DNA of 64,000 bases from Roseburia sp. (GCA_023667765.1 JAMOZS010000003.1:57296-121295), one strand, 5' to 3'. Shown: positions 8,918 through 17,991, counted from the stretch's first letter. The notes: a model not told the origin generated them from the sequence alone. Program-made: numbers and translations.

Positions 8918-10516
8918 TCAAAAATTCATGTACGTAAAGCTCGCCGCATCATATCCCATGCCATATGCGCCAAAGATAATAATGGAATAAATTCCCACAA
9001 GATAAATCATCCATCGCACGACAAGATTCTGCTTATGCAGGACTTCCCGCATTTGATAACCCTTTTCCTGGCACAGACTTACAATCAATACTATCAGCAA
9101 AGCAATCAGCACCACATGAAACTGCTTTTCCGTTACTCCCAGTGTATATAAAGAGCCGTCAAATAATATCCAGGGATTAAATGTCTTAAATACGGAGCTT
9201 ACCGCAATCTTTACCTCCGACCAATTCGTTGCCTTGTAAAAAGGTCTTACCAAAAATACAATCCAGAATGTTCTGAGAACTCTGATTACCTTCCAGCTTA
9301 AGCATTCCGTATTAATCTTAAGCTTCCGGGTAATCTTTTTGATGACATCTTCCAGGGAAAAGGATAACGCCACTAAAATACCATGATATAAACCGCCAAT
9401 CAGATATACACAATTTGCGCCGTGCCAGAAACTGTTTATCACACGAACTACCAACAGCGAAAGCATAATAGGCACTTTCTTACCGAAATTTGCACCAAAA
9501 ATCTTTCGGCATTTTTGACCCAGCTTCGTTAAAGGCTTTGATAATGTCATGGGGTAGAAAATATAATCTCTCCACCAATCATTGAGAGACATATGCCATC
9601 TGCGCCAAAATTCCGGAAGCGAATCGGCAAAAAACGGCCTCTTGAAATTTTCCGCCAGTTCAATTCCCAGCATTTCCGCCACTCCGCGAGCAATATCTAT
9701 TCCGCCGGAGAAGTCCATGTACAATTCTATCCAGCTCAACGGACTGGCAACGACCAGCCACATTCCCGGATATTCCTGAGGATTGGATAAAATAGCAGTA
9801 TTCATAATGGTCAATCTGTCCGCTATAACCATCTTTTTAAAATATCCCCACAGCATTAACTCGGCGCCTGAGCGGATTCGGCTAAAATCGAATTTCCTGG
9901 ACTCAAATAATTGAGTAACCAAATCGTCATATCTTGCCACAGGTCCCTGAATAATCTGCGGAAAAAAGGAGATAAATAAGGCATATTTTGCCAAATTTTT
10001 CTCCGGCGCATATTTATCTCTATAAACATCCACAATATACCCTATCGACGAGAAGGTATAAAAAGAAATTCCCAAGGGTAAAAACAAATTAATCGATGAT
10101 ACTCTGAAATCACTTTTTGTAAAGGATAATACAAAATTAGAGAAACCGCTGATGACATTAAAGTATTTCAGCACAAATAATATGCCAAAATTAGCCAAAA
10201 TAAATAGAGTAAGAATGCTCCTCTTCTGAATTTTATATTGTTCTTTTAATTTATTTTTTTCTTCCTTTGCCGCAGCCTTTCCCAATTCCTTCAACTCGGC
10301 ATTGAAGGCGATATTCTTCTTACCAAGCCATAAGCCGCAGGCATAGGTGGACGCCGTCGTAAAAACAATGAAACCGACTAACTTCACTCCCGCAAACAGA
10401 TAAAAGACATAACTTGCCACAAGTAAAGTCACCCACTGATATTTAGACGGCGTAATATAATATGCTATAACTACCAATGCCAAAAACAGCAAAAAAGAAA
10501 TTGACATAAACGACAT
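8918..10516 (-). CDS. MBOAT-family O-acyltransferase (DltB/AlgI-like)
   Basis: A 532-residue polytopic membrane protein. It has the MBOAT hallmarks: FYTFSSIGYIVDVYR in the N-terminal half, FFPQIIQGPVARY, the family signature FWRRWHMSLNDWWRDY, and the conserved histidine in SFWHGANCVY. Family members move an acyl group from an intracellular acyl carrier or CoA across the membrane to an extracytoplasmic polymer. The next gene downstream encodes an SGNH-like partner, as in alg and dlt systems. It lies in the same operon as two carrier proteins and an adenylating enzyme, so the donor is probably a thioester on one of these carriers (inference). Start ATG 10516 has AGAGG nine bases upstream. Confidence 0.93.
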   Translation of the reverse strand: MSFMSISFLLFLALVVIAYYITPSKYQWVTLLVASYVFYLFAGVKLVGFIVFTTASTYACGLWLGKKNIAFNAELKELGKAAAKEEKNKLKEQYKIQKRSILTLFILANFGILFVLKYFNVISGFSNFVLSFTKSDFRVSSINLFLPLGISFYTFSSIGYIVDVYRDKYAPEKNLAKYALFISFFPQIIQGPVARYDDLVTQLFESRKFDFSRIRSGAELMLWGYFKKMVIADRLTIMNTAILSNPQEYPGMWLVVASPLSWIELYMDFSGGIDIARGVAEMLGIELAENFKRPFFADSLPEFWRRWHMSLNDWWRDYIFYPMTLSKPLTKLGQKCRKIFGANFGKKVPIMLSLLVVRVINSFWHGANCVYLIGGLYHGILVALSFSLEDVIKKITRKLKINTECLSWKVIRVLRTFWIVFLVRPFYKATNWSEVKIAVSSVFKTFNPWILFDGSLYTLGVTEKQFHVVLIALLIVLIVSLCQEKGYQMREVLHKQNLVVRWMIYLVGIYSIIIFGAYGMGYDAASFTYMNF

Positions 10517-10536
10517 CGTATTGTACCTCTCTGTGC

Positions 10537-11382
10537 TTAATCAACAGTCCATTCTTCCATCATTCTGTCAGTCCACTCAAACCCCAGCTTTTTATGGAAC
10601 TTGATAGATTCCCGATTATCCCGGCGCACCCATCCGTATATCTTTTTAACTCCATTTTCCAAGGCATATTTAAAAGAATGGTACATAAACATAATGGCAA
10701 TGCCGTATTCCTTCTGATAGCTTTCCTTTATGGCATACCAACTATGCAGCATCTTATTCTGACATTCGAATTGTCTCACCGCACATATTTCATGTTTCTC
10801 ATTTACCACACAAAGCAGCCAGCCCTTTTCTATCATCTGCAGGTATTCCTCCTCCGTATAATAAGCCAGCTCATAGTATGGTATATTTTGAATTTCGCCC
10901 TGCAGACTTACAAACTCAGATAGCTGGGCCTGTTCCAGCGTCCGGTAATGGAGCTTATTCTGCTCAAAAAGCTTCTCTACTGCTTTCATTGGCTTTTTTA
11001 ATTTCTCCATGGCCGTCTCGGGATGATTCTGGATATAATCCATTACACCGCTTAACCGAAATCCTCCGTTTTCCAAAAGTCCCGTCAACTCCCCATTGGT
11101 CCTGGCGTTAGGATATATCACCTGAGCCAGGACAAGCTTATCCTTTTTACAGACTTTCATATTTAACGAAGGATTCAAATAAAAGTAACAGCGGTAATGC
11201 GTGTCCTCATCAGAATAGAACAGACAGCCCGCCTCTACTTCTTCTACATATAATCTACCCAGTCCGATATACCTTTCGACTTGTTCGCGAAACATATAAT
11301 CATTGGAAACCGTCTTTCCGACGCGGCTTTTTGTTTCTATAATATATTCTTTGTATCTGTCATACGTATCAACTCGAAACAT
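10537..11382 (-). CDS. GNAT-family acyltransferase
   Basis: About 281 residues from ATG 11382, preferred over ATG 11397 because AGAGG lies just upstream. The C-terminal third has GNAT features: a strand with SWYAIKESYQKEYG, an acetyl-CoA-binding-like helix, and the terminal NRESIKFHKKLGFEW, which is the usual Asn-x-x-Ala/Ser-xx-xYxKxGF end motif. The N-terminal 170 residues are less conserved and may form a second, degenerate GNAT fold. Likely function is acyl transfer from CoA, or from one of the neighbouring carrier proteins, to an amine or hydroxyl; the substrate is unknown. The gene sits between the carrier proteins and the MBOAT gene, so it may prepare the acyl group. Confidence 0.7.
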   Translation of the reverse strand: MFRVDTYDRYKEYIIETKSRVGKTVSNDYMFREQVERYIGLGRLYVEEVEAGCLFYSDEDTHYRCYFYLNPSLNMKVCKKDKLVLAQVIYPNARTNGELTGLLENGGFRLSGVMDYIQNHPETAMEKLKKPMKAVEKLFEQNKLHYRTLEQAQLSEFVSLQGEIQNIPYYELAYYTEEEYLQMIEKGWLLCVVNEKHEICAVRQFECQNKMLHSWYAIKESYQKEYGIAIMFMYHSFKYALENGVKKIYGWVRRDNRESIKFHKKLGFEWTDRMMEEWTVD

Positions 11383-11421
11383 CGCTTTCCTCTTCATTCA
11401 CCGCCGTTATCTCTGTCTCAT

Positions 11422-11640
11422 TTAATTCATAAGATTGATTAAATCGCTTACTTTTTTACAGCCCTTTAACACGCCGGATTCTACTTTCTTGCCAAATTCA
11501 TCATCTAACAATACAATAAAATTCAAATAAGCCATCGAATCCCATTCGCCAATCGTATCAAGCTCCATTTCCATATCCAAATCACTTGCTTCCATATCCA
11601 ATACTTCCGCCAGCATTTCTAATTTCTTATTATCATCCAT
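11422..11640 (-). CDS. acyl/peptidyl carrier protein (DltC-like)
   Basis: A 72-residue acidic carrier protein. The phosphopantetheine attachment site is EWDSMAYLNF (Asp-Ser-Met), as in DltC-type and stand-alone peptidyl carriers, followed by IVLLDDEFGKKV. ATG 11640 has GGAGG upstream. It is the second of two adjacent carrier genes that follow the adenylating enzyme, so it may receive the adenylated substrate. The motif around its serine is closer to that of the carrier at 3520-3762 (ExWNSVAxxN) than to its direct neighbour, suggesting separate duties for the carriers (inference). Confidence 0.87.
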   Translation of the reverse strand: MDDNKKLEMLAEVLDMEASDLDMEMELDTIGEWDSMAYLNFIVLLDDEFGKKVESGVLKGCKKVSDLINLMN

Positions 11641-11681
11641 TTTGTTAACCTCCGTTTCCTAAATGGCAAATCATATTGGTT

Positions 11682-11909
11682 TTAACCTTCCACAAGACGA
11701 TTAATCATCTCCATCATAGCATCAACAGACTCAAAATTCTCAGGTTCAATTTCATCTATCGGCACCTCAATATCATATGCTTCATTAACTTCTGTAACAA
11801 TAGAGATAACGTCAAAAGAATCAAGGTCACCGCTTTCCACTAAATCAGTACGTCCCTCAAAGTCAAATCCAGGCTTAATCTCTGCCAGAATCTTCATCAA
11901 CTGCTCCAT
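11682..11909 (-). CDS. acyl carrier protein
   Basis: A 75-residue acidic carrier protein with attachment serine in SGDLDSFDVISIV (Asp-Ser-Phe) and the downstream VNEAYDIEVPIDEIEPENF that marks helices II-IV of ACPs. ATG 11909 has GGAGG at ideal spacing. It lies 122 bases after the adenylating enzyme and 41 before the next carrier. ACPs carry acyl intermediates as phosphopantetheine thioesters; with a malonyltransferase, KAS III and ketoreductases in the same operon, this one is a candidate for the condensation branch, while the DltC-like one may serve the adenylation branch (inference). Confidence 0.88.
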   Translation of the reverse strand: MEQLMKILAEIKPGFDFEGRTDLVESGDLDSFDVISIVTEVNEAYDIEVPIDEIEPENFESVDAMMEMINRLVEG

Positions 11910-12031
11910 TTTTCAACCTCCGTTTTGTTATGTTTACAAATCATGCGAAATTTCTTTTAAATATTCGCTCGTATCTCATCATATCAGTATTCTTGTTAAA
12001 ATACAACACTTATTTTTTGGAAATACGAAGC

Positions 12032-13549
12032 TCAAATTTTCTTTTTATAGATGGCGCTTAATTCCTTTCTGTCTACCTTTCCGTTTTGATTTTTTGGCAT
12101 CTCCTCCAGCGAAAGCATAACATTAGGCAGCATATAGGAAGGAATCTTCTCACTCATATACTTCCGAATATCCTTATCCGTCACATTGCTTCCCTGAAAA
12201 AACAGCACAATTTTTTCCTTATCCGTGTCATATATACATGCACACATTTCTATGCCCGGAACACAGCCCGCAGCATTCTCGATTTCTCCCAGCTCAATTC
12301 TGTTTCCTCTATGCTTAATCTGGAAATCCTTTCGTCCATGATACATGAGTTCTCCATATTTATTTACGCTCACCAGATCCCCCGTTTTGTATATCAGCTC
12401 AGGATAATTGGGATTTAAGGGATTTTGAACAAATACTTCCCGGGTCTTTTCCGCATTATTATAATACCCCAACGCTAAATAGCTTCCCCTTATACAAAGC
12501 TCGCCTATTTCTCCGTCCGGGACTTCCCTTCCCTCCTCATCTAAAATCAGGGCATCTACATTGTCACAGGTATTTCCTATCGGTAACGCTTCATCATCAG
12601 CAAACTCTCTGTTGACAATATAATAAATACCGATATCCGTTATCTCTGTTGGTCCGAATAAATTCGCATATAATGCATTGGGAAGATGTTTTCTCCACAT
12701 ATTCAACTGTTTTACAGGCATAGGCTCCCCTGCAAACAATATCTTCTTAAGATACGGAAGCTCCATTTTATCCAGAGCCTTCAGGTTTGCCACAATACAC
12801 AAGGCCGTGGGAACCCAATAAATAGAATTAATTTTTCTTTCATTTAAATGATTTAATAATTTATTGGGGAACGCAAAAAACTGTTTAGGAATCACATGTA
12901 ATTCCGCACCGCTTCTTATTGTCGCATAAATATCCAGCACTGACATGCTAAAATAAAAAGGTGTCTGATTCCCAAAAATAGTATTTTCATCAAACTGAAA
13001 AGTATCTGTCAACCAGTCCGCATAATCAATCACCGAACGATGACAACATATAACTCCCTTAGGAATACCTGTAGAACCCGAAGTAAACAAAGAATAGACA
13101 GGATCCGTGTCTATTGCCTTGTCACGTACTTTCTGTATTATCTCCTCATCTATCGGTGTTTCTACACCTTTAGAAAACAATATGATATCCGTATTCGCTC
13201 CAATCGCCTTTGCCTTCTCAAAATAATTCTCATCCGTAATAATTGCAAAAGGCTGCACCGTATCGAATATTCTCTCTATTCTGTCATTCGGCATTTCCGT
13301 ATCTATAGGGATATAGAAGTTTCCGCTATAAACTATCCCCATAAAGCTTACCAGCATATCCTTACCTTTTTCCTGTAAAACCGCAACTGCTGTACGCCTT
13401 TTACCGGAAGATGCCAAATATGTTCCGATTGCTTTGGCCTCTTTCACGGCATCTGCATATGTAACCTGACCTTCTTTATCAGAAAATGCTACTTTATCCG
13501 GAAAACGACAAGCAGAATTTTCCAATAACTGTAAAATATTTTTTTTCAT
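12032..13549 (-). CDS. amino-acid/acyl adenylating enzyme (DltA-like)
   Basis: A 505-residue full-length stand-alone adenylation protein. Visible core motifs: FTSGSTGIPKGV (A3), NLFGPTEIT (A5), YKTGDLV (A7), GRKDFQIKHRGNRIELGEIE (A8) and the C-terminal NQNGKVDRKEL with the catalytic lysine (A10). This is the layout of D-alanine:carrier ligase DltA and stand-alone NRPS adenylation domains; it makes an aminoacyl- or acyl-AMP and loads a carrier phosphopantetheine. Two carrier genes follow immediately. Start ATG 13549 has AAGGAGG upstream. Substrate specificity cannot be assigned by eye, so a D-alanine role is only one possibility. A standard dltABCD operon is not present here. Confidence 0.9.
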   Translation of the reverse strand: MKKNILQLLENSACRFPDKVAFSDKEGQVTYADAVKEAKAIGTYLASSGKRRTAVAVLQEKGKDMLVSFMGIVYSGNFYIPIDTEMPNDRIERIFDTVQPFAIITDENYFEKAKAIGANTDIILFSKGVETPIDEEIIQKVRDKAIDTDPVYSLFTSGSTGIPKGVICCHRSVIDYADWLTDTFQFDENTIFGNQTPFYFSMSVLDIYATIRSGAELHVIPKQFFAFPNKLLNHLNERKINSIYWVPTALCIVANLKALDKMELPYLKKILFAGEPMPVKQLNMWRKHLPNALYANLFGPTEITDIGIYYIVNREFADDEALPIGNTCDNVDALILDEEGREVPDGEIGELCIRGSYLALGYYNNAEKTREVFVQNPLNPNYPELIYKTGDLVSVNKYGELMYHGRKDFQIKHRGNRIELGEIENAAGCVPGIEMCACIYDTDKEKIVLFFQGSNVTDKDIRKYMSEKIPSYMLPNVMLSLEEMPKNQNGKVDRKELSAIYKKKI

Positions 13550-13610
13550 AATTCCTCCTTAAATTTTTGTTCTACCTCTATCACATTCTGTTCCGGCAAA
13601 CATAATATAT

Positions 13611-14252
13611 CTAAGTAATTCTAAAATCCGTCCTATACCCGGACATTCCATGGCCCGGATATATATACCCATCAGGGGCAATATTCTCCAAAAAAGGCTT
13701 TGTTATTTCGTTATATTTTTCTTTGCTTCCGGATTTCATTTTCGTTGTGACATCTGTATCTCTCAACAGACTGTCACCTGTAAAAACATATACTTTATCA
13801 ATCACAATACAAATACTTCCTTCGGAATGCCCCGGCGTTTCTTTCAAATAGACATCATGCCCCTCCCAATGTAGAAGAGCCTCTTCCTCAAATTCCCAGG
13901 TAGCCGTACATTCATACGGTTCTGTTCTTTTATATTCCGTCATGTCTTTATTCAAAAACAGTATGTCATAATACCTGGAAATATTATCTTTTGCACTCTG
14001 AATATTCTTTGCGCACTTTTTAGAGCATACCACCTGACACTGAAACTTCTCCTTAAAAGCATTTACACCGGAGATGTGATCATAATGTTCGTGCGTCAAT
14101 ATAATCAGAACTTCTTTCACTCCATTATTATCCAATAAACTAAAAGCCTCTTCTCTAATACAGGGATCAATAACCAATGCTTTATTTTTTTCAATGATTA
14201 TATACATTTTAGAGTCTATTGGTTGAAAACTATAATCCTGAACCCTCATCAC
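13611..14252 (-). CDS. metallo-beta-lactamase-fold hydrolase
   Basis: A 213-residue protein of the glyoxalase II-like MBL fold. The metal-binding motif is LTHEHYDHISG (HxHxDH), with a further His in ETPGHSEGS, an Asp in VFTGDSLLRD and a His in YPGHGM, so all usual dinuclear metal ligands are visible. It is the first gene after the promoter at about 14.4 kb and precedes the adenylating enzyme by 61 bases. Members hydrolyse thioesters, lactones or phosphodiesters. In this operon an editing thioesterase that clears misloaded carriers is plausible, but that is inference. Start is GTG 14252 or the adjacent ATG 14249, with GGAGG upstream. Confidence 0.8.
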   Translation of the reverse strand: MMRVQDYSFQPIDSKMYIIIEKNKALVIDPCIREEAFSLLDNNGVKEVLIILTHEHYDHISGVNAFKEKFQCQVVCSKKCAKNIQSAKDNISRYYDILFLNKDMTEYKRTEPYECTATWEFEEEALLHWEGHDVYLKETPGHSEGSICIVIDKVYVFTGDSLLRDTDVTTKMKSGSKEKYNEITKPFLENIAPDGYIYPGHGMSGYRTDFRIT

Positions 14253-14382
14253 AATTCTTCGCCTCCCTGTCTACCGACGAAAGCTTTCTCCAATTTATCA
14301 AATTTACTTTTTCAGGGATAATATCCGGTGCCAGTCTCTGCTTCATGTTCCTTTATTTTTTATCATAAATGCCGCATATCCT

Positions 14383-14411
14383 ATGATATAGGTTACCACC
14401 TTAAAAGTCAA
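14383..14411 (-). promoter_or_regulatory. sigma-A promoter of the acyl cluster
   Basis: On the minus strand TTGACT (14406-14411) and TATCAT (14383-14388) are separated by exactly 17 bases. The -10 lies inside a short inverted repeat, CCTATATCATAGG. The predicted leader to the MBL gene is about 120 bases. No other comparable promoter was noticed before gene 1, so the whole cluster may be one transcript. Confidence 0.6.
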
Positions 14412-14479
14412 TATACAAAAAATTTGAGTTCAAAAACGGTAAGAACAAATCTATTTTTGACTCTTTTCTCAGCGTTTTT

Positions 14480-16003
14480 CTAAAATTTACGCATAGCAAA
14501 AATTGCTATAAATACTCCATACAAAAATACCCCCGCCGCCACCTGGCCTGCCACCAAAAGCAGAGACGCTTCCGCCATCCTGCCGATACTGCTCACGGCC
14601 AGATACATGATAAAACCGGCCGCCCCATAGGGTATACCCTGCCTGATATATTTCCCCACAGGCAGTTCCCTTGCTGCATAAATAGTCTGATACAGCATAA
14701 CCGCCGTCTCCGCCAGAAGTGTTCCTATCACCGCTCCCAGCGTACCCATTCGGGGAATCAACAGCAGATTCGCGATGATGTTCACAACGGCGCCTCCTGC
14801 CACGGAAGCCACATATATTTTGTCATGCTGATTCGGCAGCAGATATTGGGTGCGAATGACATTTGCCCAGGATTTAATAACTCCCAGAGGCGCCAGCCAC
14901 CGCATCAATACACCGCAGGGAAGAAATTCCTTTCCAAAATAAACCGGCGCCAGATTATCCGCTACGGAAGCCAGTCCAAAAGAAACAGCAAAGGCCAATA
15001 GTAAAGTAAAATGCATGGATTTTTCGATATAAAGCCGCCCCTGCCTATGCTCCCCCTTCTGCACCAGAGCAGACATCTTTGGCAGCATGACCATTCCAAG
15101 GGCATTGATAAAGGCATGGGGGATTTCCATGACCTTGTAAGCATTATCATAATAGGAAACTTCCGCTTTATTATGCAAAAGCCGGCCAATCATAATCTTG
15201 TCCATCACATTGTATACACTGATGGCAATGACCGGTATAAACAACACCAAATTCGGTTTGATATGGGCGGCTATCTCCCTGCCCTTTAGCCGAACAGGCT
15301 TTACAAACCGCGGCAGATACGGCCAGAGCGCCAGCGCACTGATAAAGATGCTTCCCGCCATGATAATCGTATATATCCATAAATCTCCGGGCTTTTTTAT
15401 CAAGAGAAATACAGCGGCAATCGAGGCAAGCTTTACCATACTGTTTCGTATCACGGTCAGCTTAAACTGCTCCATGCCAAAGAAAAACCAGTTAATATCC
15501 GCCAATGCGGAAGCCACATAAAGCAGCTGGATACATGCTATATTTTTATCCTCAACCGCACCAAAGAGTAGATACCCGAGATAGCACAAGACAGCCGTCA
15601 TGGCAGTCAGAAACTGGAGCGCGTAAATACTCCAAAATGTCCTGCTGAGTATATCCGTCCTCTTATCGGCCCCCTGCTGCTCTTGCCCACAGGGCTCATC
15701 CTGCCTGCATGGCTCTTCGCACTGGCGCCGCCCATCCTGTTTGCATGGTTCTTCCATCCGGCACGGCTCGTGCAGGCGCTCTCCCTCCGCCTTCGCCCTG
15801 GCAATCTGTCTGCTCCCATAATTATTTAATCCCAGCATGGCAAACAACAGAAAGTAATGGGCATTAGCCAGGGTATAGGAATAAACTCCCGTCTGATTAG
15901 CTCCCAGCGTTCTGGTGATATAAGGAGTCACCAAAAGCACGCTTCCGATACTCAAAAACTGATACATTAAATTGTAGGAGAAATTCCTTCTGACGCTACT
16001 CAT
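14480..16003 (-). CDS. polysaccharide flippase (Wzx/MATE-like) with Cys/Glu-rich insert
   Basis: About 507 residues from ATG 16003 (MSSVRRNFSYN), which overlaps the previous stop by eight bases. It has 12-14 hydrophobic segments of the MOP/Wzx flippase family: the N-terminal NLMYQFLSIGSVLLVTPYIT and RTLGANQTGVYSY are typical. It should move lipid-linked repeat units across the membrane. Residues about 72-117 form a highly charged, cysteine-containing insert with repeated EPC motifs (Cys81, 87, 95, 99, 105) in a loop between the second and third hydrophobic segments, which is not usual for the family. No clear terminator is visible in the 230 bases downstream, which hold the promoter of the acyl cluster. 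Confidence 0.88.
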   Translation of the reverse strand: MSSVRRNFSYNLMYQFLSIGSVLLVTPYITRTLGANQTGVYSYTLANAHYFLLFAMLGLNNYGSRQIARAKAEGERLHEPCRMEEPCKQDGRRQCEEPCRQDEPCGQEQQGADKRTDILSRTFWSIYALQFLTAMTAVLCYLGYLLFGAVEDKNIACIQLLYVASALADINWFFFGMEQFKLTVIRNSMVKLASIAAVFLLIKKPGDLWIYTIIMAGSIFISALALWPYLPRFVKPVRLKGREIAAHIKPNLVLFIPVIAISVYNVMDKIMIGRLLHNKAEVSYYDNAYKVMEIPHAFINALGMVMLPKMSALVQKGEHRQGRLYIEKSMHFTLLLAFAVSFGLASVADNLAPVYFGKEFLPCGVLMRWLAPLGVIKSWANVIRTQYLLPNQHDKIYVASVAGGAVVNIIANLLLIPRMGTLGAVIGTLLAETAVMLYQTIYAARELPVGKYIRQGIPYGAAGFIMYLAVSSIGRMAEASLLLVAGQVAAGVFLYGVFIAIFAMRKF

Positions 16004-17867
16004 GCAACACAACCCCGCATTTTCTCACCATAGCCTGCAGCCGCTCTCCCCTGACCCAAACATACTCGTCCTCGTCCAAAGCGCAGCCCTGATAGCCTTC
16101 GCAGCCTGCCACGGGACACTCGGCGCCGTTTGTAAAAACAAGAGCCTCCGCCGTATCCTCCGCCGGCTTGTCCGGCACGATTCTGTAATCATTCATATAA
16201 AATTGCAGCAGATAATAATTCTGGTGGTCTTTCAGTTCTCTGGACTCTACCACATAAATGCTGTCCAAATGAAAATCCGGCTGTTCCTCCAGAGATTTCA
16301 CAAGTTCATAGCTGCTCTGCACCGTATAGTAATAAGCCTTCTGGTCAACCAAGTCATAGGCAACTGCATTATAACAATACTGATACATTAAATATCCCGC
16401 AAGTACAACGACCGCCGGCATCGTTTTTTTCTTATAATAACAAAGGCAGAAAAACAGCGCCAGCAGGGCGGATAAAATAGTAGCCGGTATATAGAGGTTT
16501 CTCTCCAGATGCAAATCTCTGATATTCTGCAAGGCCGCAGGCAGATAGCATTCCAGGGCATAGGTATTCTGATAAACATAGGGGTAGACTCTCCTGCCCC
16601 ACAGCAGATGCAACGCCCACGTAACTATCATGCCAAAGACGGCAAGAAGCGAACCTGTATTGGCCTTCCCGGACTTGATACGACTGCCGGCAGCCTGATG
16701 CATATAAGCAAGCACCGCCAGTAACACCGGGCCCAGATAAGGCCCCATGTAACGCATGTAAGTAGTGGCCTTCATGCCATATGCCCAGGTGCCTGTTCCA
16801 AGCTCCATGGCCTCTTTGGTCTGTTTCAGCCACATCAGCGACTGAGCTGCTATCGTTCCGAGAATCAGCAGGCCAAAATACAACAGAATCAACAAATAAT
16901 TCCACTCGATTTCTGTCTTTTTTCCCTTTGCGGTAAACACGTGTTTACCGTAACGAAAGAGCAGCACAATCCCCAGTATCAGTCCGATGATTAATAAACC
17001 GCCCGAGATGACTGCCGCTGTATTCATCTGTCCCAACACGATATTACTCCATGGTCCTCTGTTCTCCGGCCTCAGAAAATCAAGGGAAAGACGAATATTA
17101 ATCTTAGTATTCTTAAGAGCTCCGTTCTCCTTCGTCGCCCAAAGCAGCTTCTGCACCAGCCGGACGATTTCTTTGCTGCCCAAATATCCTGCCACCGCCA
17201 AAGGCGCCAGTATTTTCCAGGATAACAGCATTTTTCTCTCCGCTATCAGATACAGAAGCGCTACCACTGCTAAAGCTATCCAGTAAATAACAGACCTTGT
17301 GTGAAGCGTCAGAGCATAGGTCAGCACACATATGATAAGAAAACTGCCCCCATTCTTCCGCTTCCCGTCTCCCGTCTTAACTCCGTCATAAAGTATCAGC
17401 AAAAGCCATGCTATCAGCCAGGAACAGAAAATCAGAGCATGTTCATTATATACAATCATGGTTCTGGTCACCACCATATAAGAACAGGCGACAGAACACA
17501 CCGTTACATATAGGGAATGGGTGATTCCATAATATCTGGTCATCAGATGAAAAGCTATCAAAGCCACCAGACTTTGCAGCAGAGATTCCGTTATCAACAT
17601 GGTGCGATACAAAACAACAGGATTGTCCACAAAATGAAATAAGGGGGCAAACAGTACGGAAAACCCAAAACCATAATAGTTGGCATTCCCCACCACCAGA
17701 CTCCAGTCCTTTCCCGCAAAATAGGCGGCAGAGGAGATGGTTGCCAGCTCATCAGAAAGCGTCCTCAAAGGATATGCCGTCATATTCAATAGGACCCTGG
17801 GAATAAAAGCCAGCAAAAAAGCCGCCAGCCGGTATCGGTATTTTTTTATCCATTGGACGGTTTTCAC
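15996..17867 (-). CDS. GT-C-like integral membrane protein, probable glycosyltransferase
   Basis: A 623-residue protein with roughly 11-13 hydrophobic segments and a soluble C-terminal tail. The first extracytoplasmic loop carries TLSDELATIS, an acidic pair in the place where GT-C enzymes (PMT/ArnT, GT39/GT83-like) carry their catalytic Asp/Glu. Such enzymes transfer sugars from polyprenyl-phosphate donors on the outer face of the membrane. It is translationally coupled to the flippase (eight-base overlap), consistent with modification or assembly of the exported glycan. Detailed family and acceptor are unknown; the call rests on topology and the acidic motif. Confidence 0.55.
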   Translation of the reverse strand: MKTVQWIKKYRYRLAAFLLAFIPRVLLNMTAYPLRTLSDELATISSAAYFAGKDWSLVVGNANYYGFGFSVLFAPLFHFVDNPVVLYRTMLITESLLQSLVALIAFHLMTRYYGITHSLYVTVCSVACSYMVVTRTMIVYNEHALIFCSWLIAWLLLILYDGVKTGDGKRKNGGSFLIICVLTYALTLHTRSVIYWIALAVVALLYLIAERKMLLSWKILAPLAVAGYLGSKEIVRLVQKLLWATKENGALKNTKINIRLSLDFLRPENRGPWSNIVLGQMNTAAVISGGLLIIGLILGIVLLFRYGKHVFTAKGKKTEIEWNYLLILLYFGLLILGTIAAQSLMWLKQTKEAMELGTGTWAYGMKATTYMRYMGPYLGPVLLAVLAYMHQAAGSRIKSGKANTGSLLAVFGMIVTWALHLLWGRRVYPYVYQNTYALECYLPAALQNIRDLHLERNLYIPATILSALLALFFCLCYYKKKTMPAVVVLAGYLMYQYCYNAVAYDLVDQKAYYYTVQSSYELVKSLEEQPDFHLDSIYVVESRELKDHQNYYLLQFYMNDYRIVPDKPAEDTAEALVFTNGAECPVAGCEGYQGCALDEDEYVWVRGERLQAMVRKCGVVLHE

Positions 17868-17991
17868 TTGCTTCGCGCCTCGCTTTCTCCCAATAGAAAC
17901 AGAATGTACTCATGCTATGAAAATCACAAAAATAATATACTATAGTATAGAAAAAGGGTCAAGGATTATCAAAAGGGCAATCTGAATTTGA

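Noticed and set aside
12032-13549. Calling the cluster a standard dltABCD operon
   Set aside because: Although DltA-, DltC- and DltB-like proteins are present, gene order, additional fatty-acid-type enzymes and the SGNH-ILEI proteins do not fit D-alanylation as known, so gene symbols dltA-D were not used.
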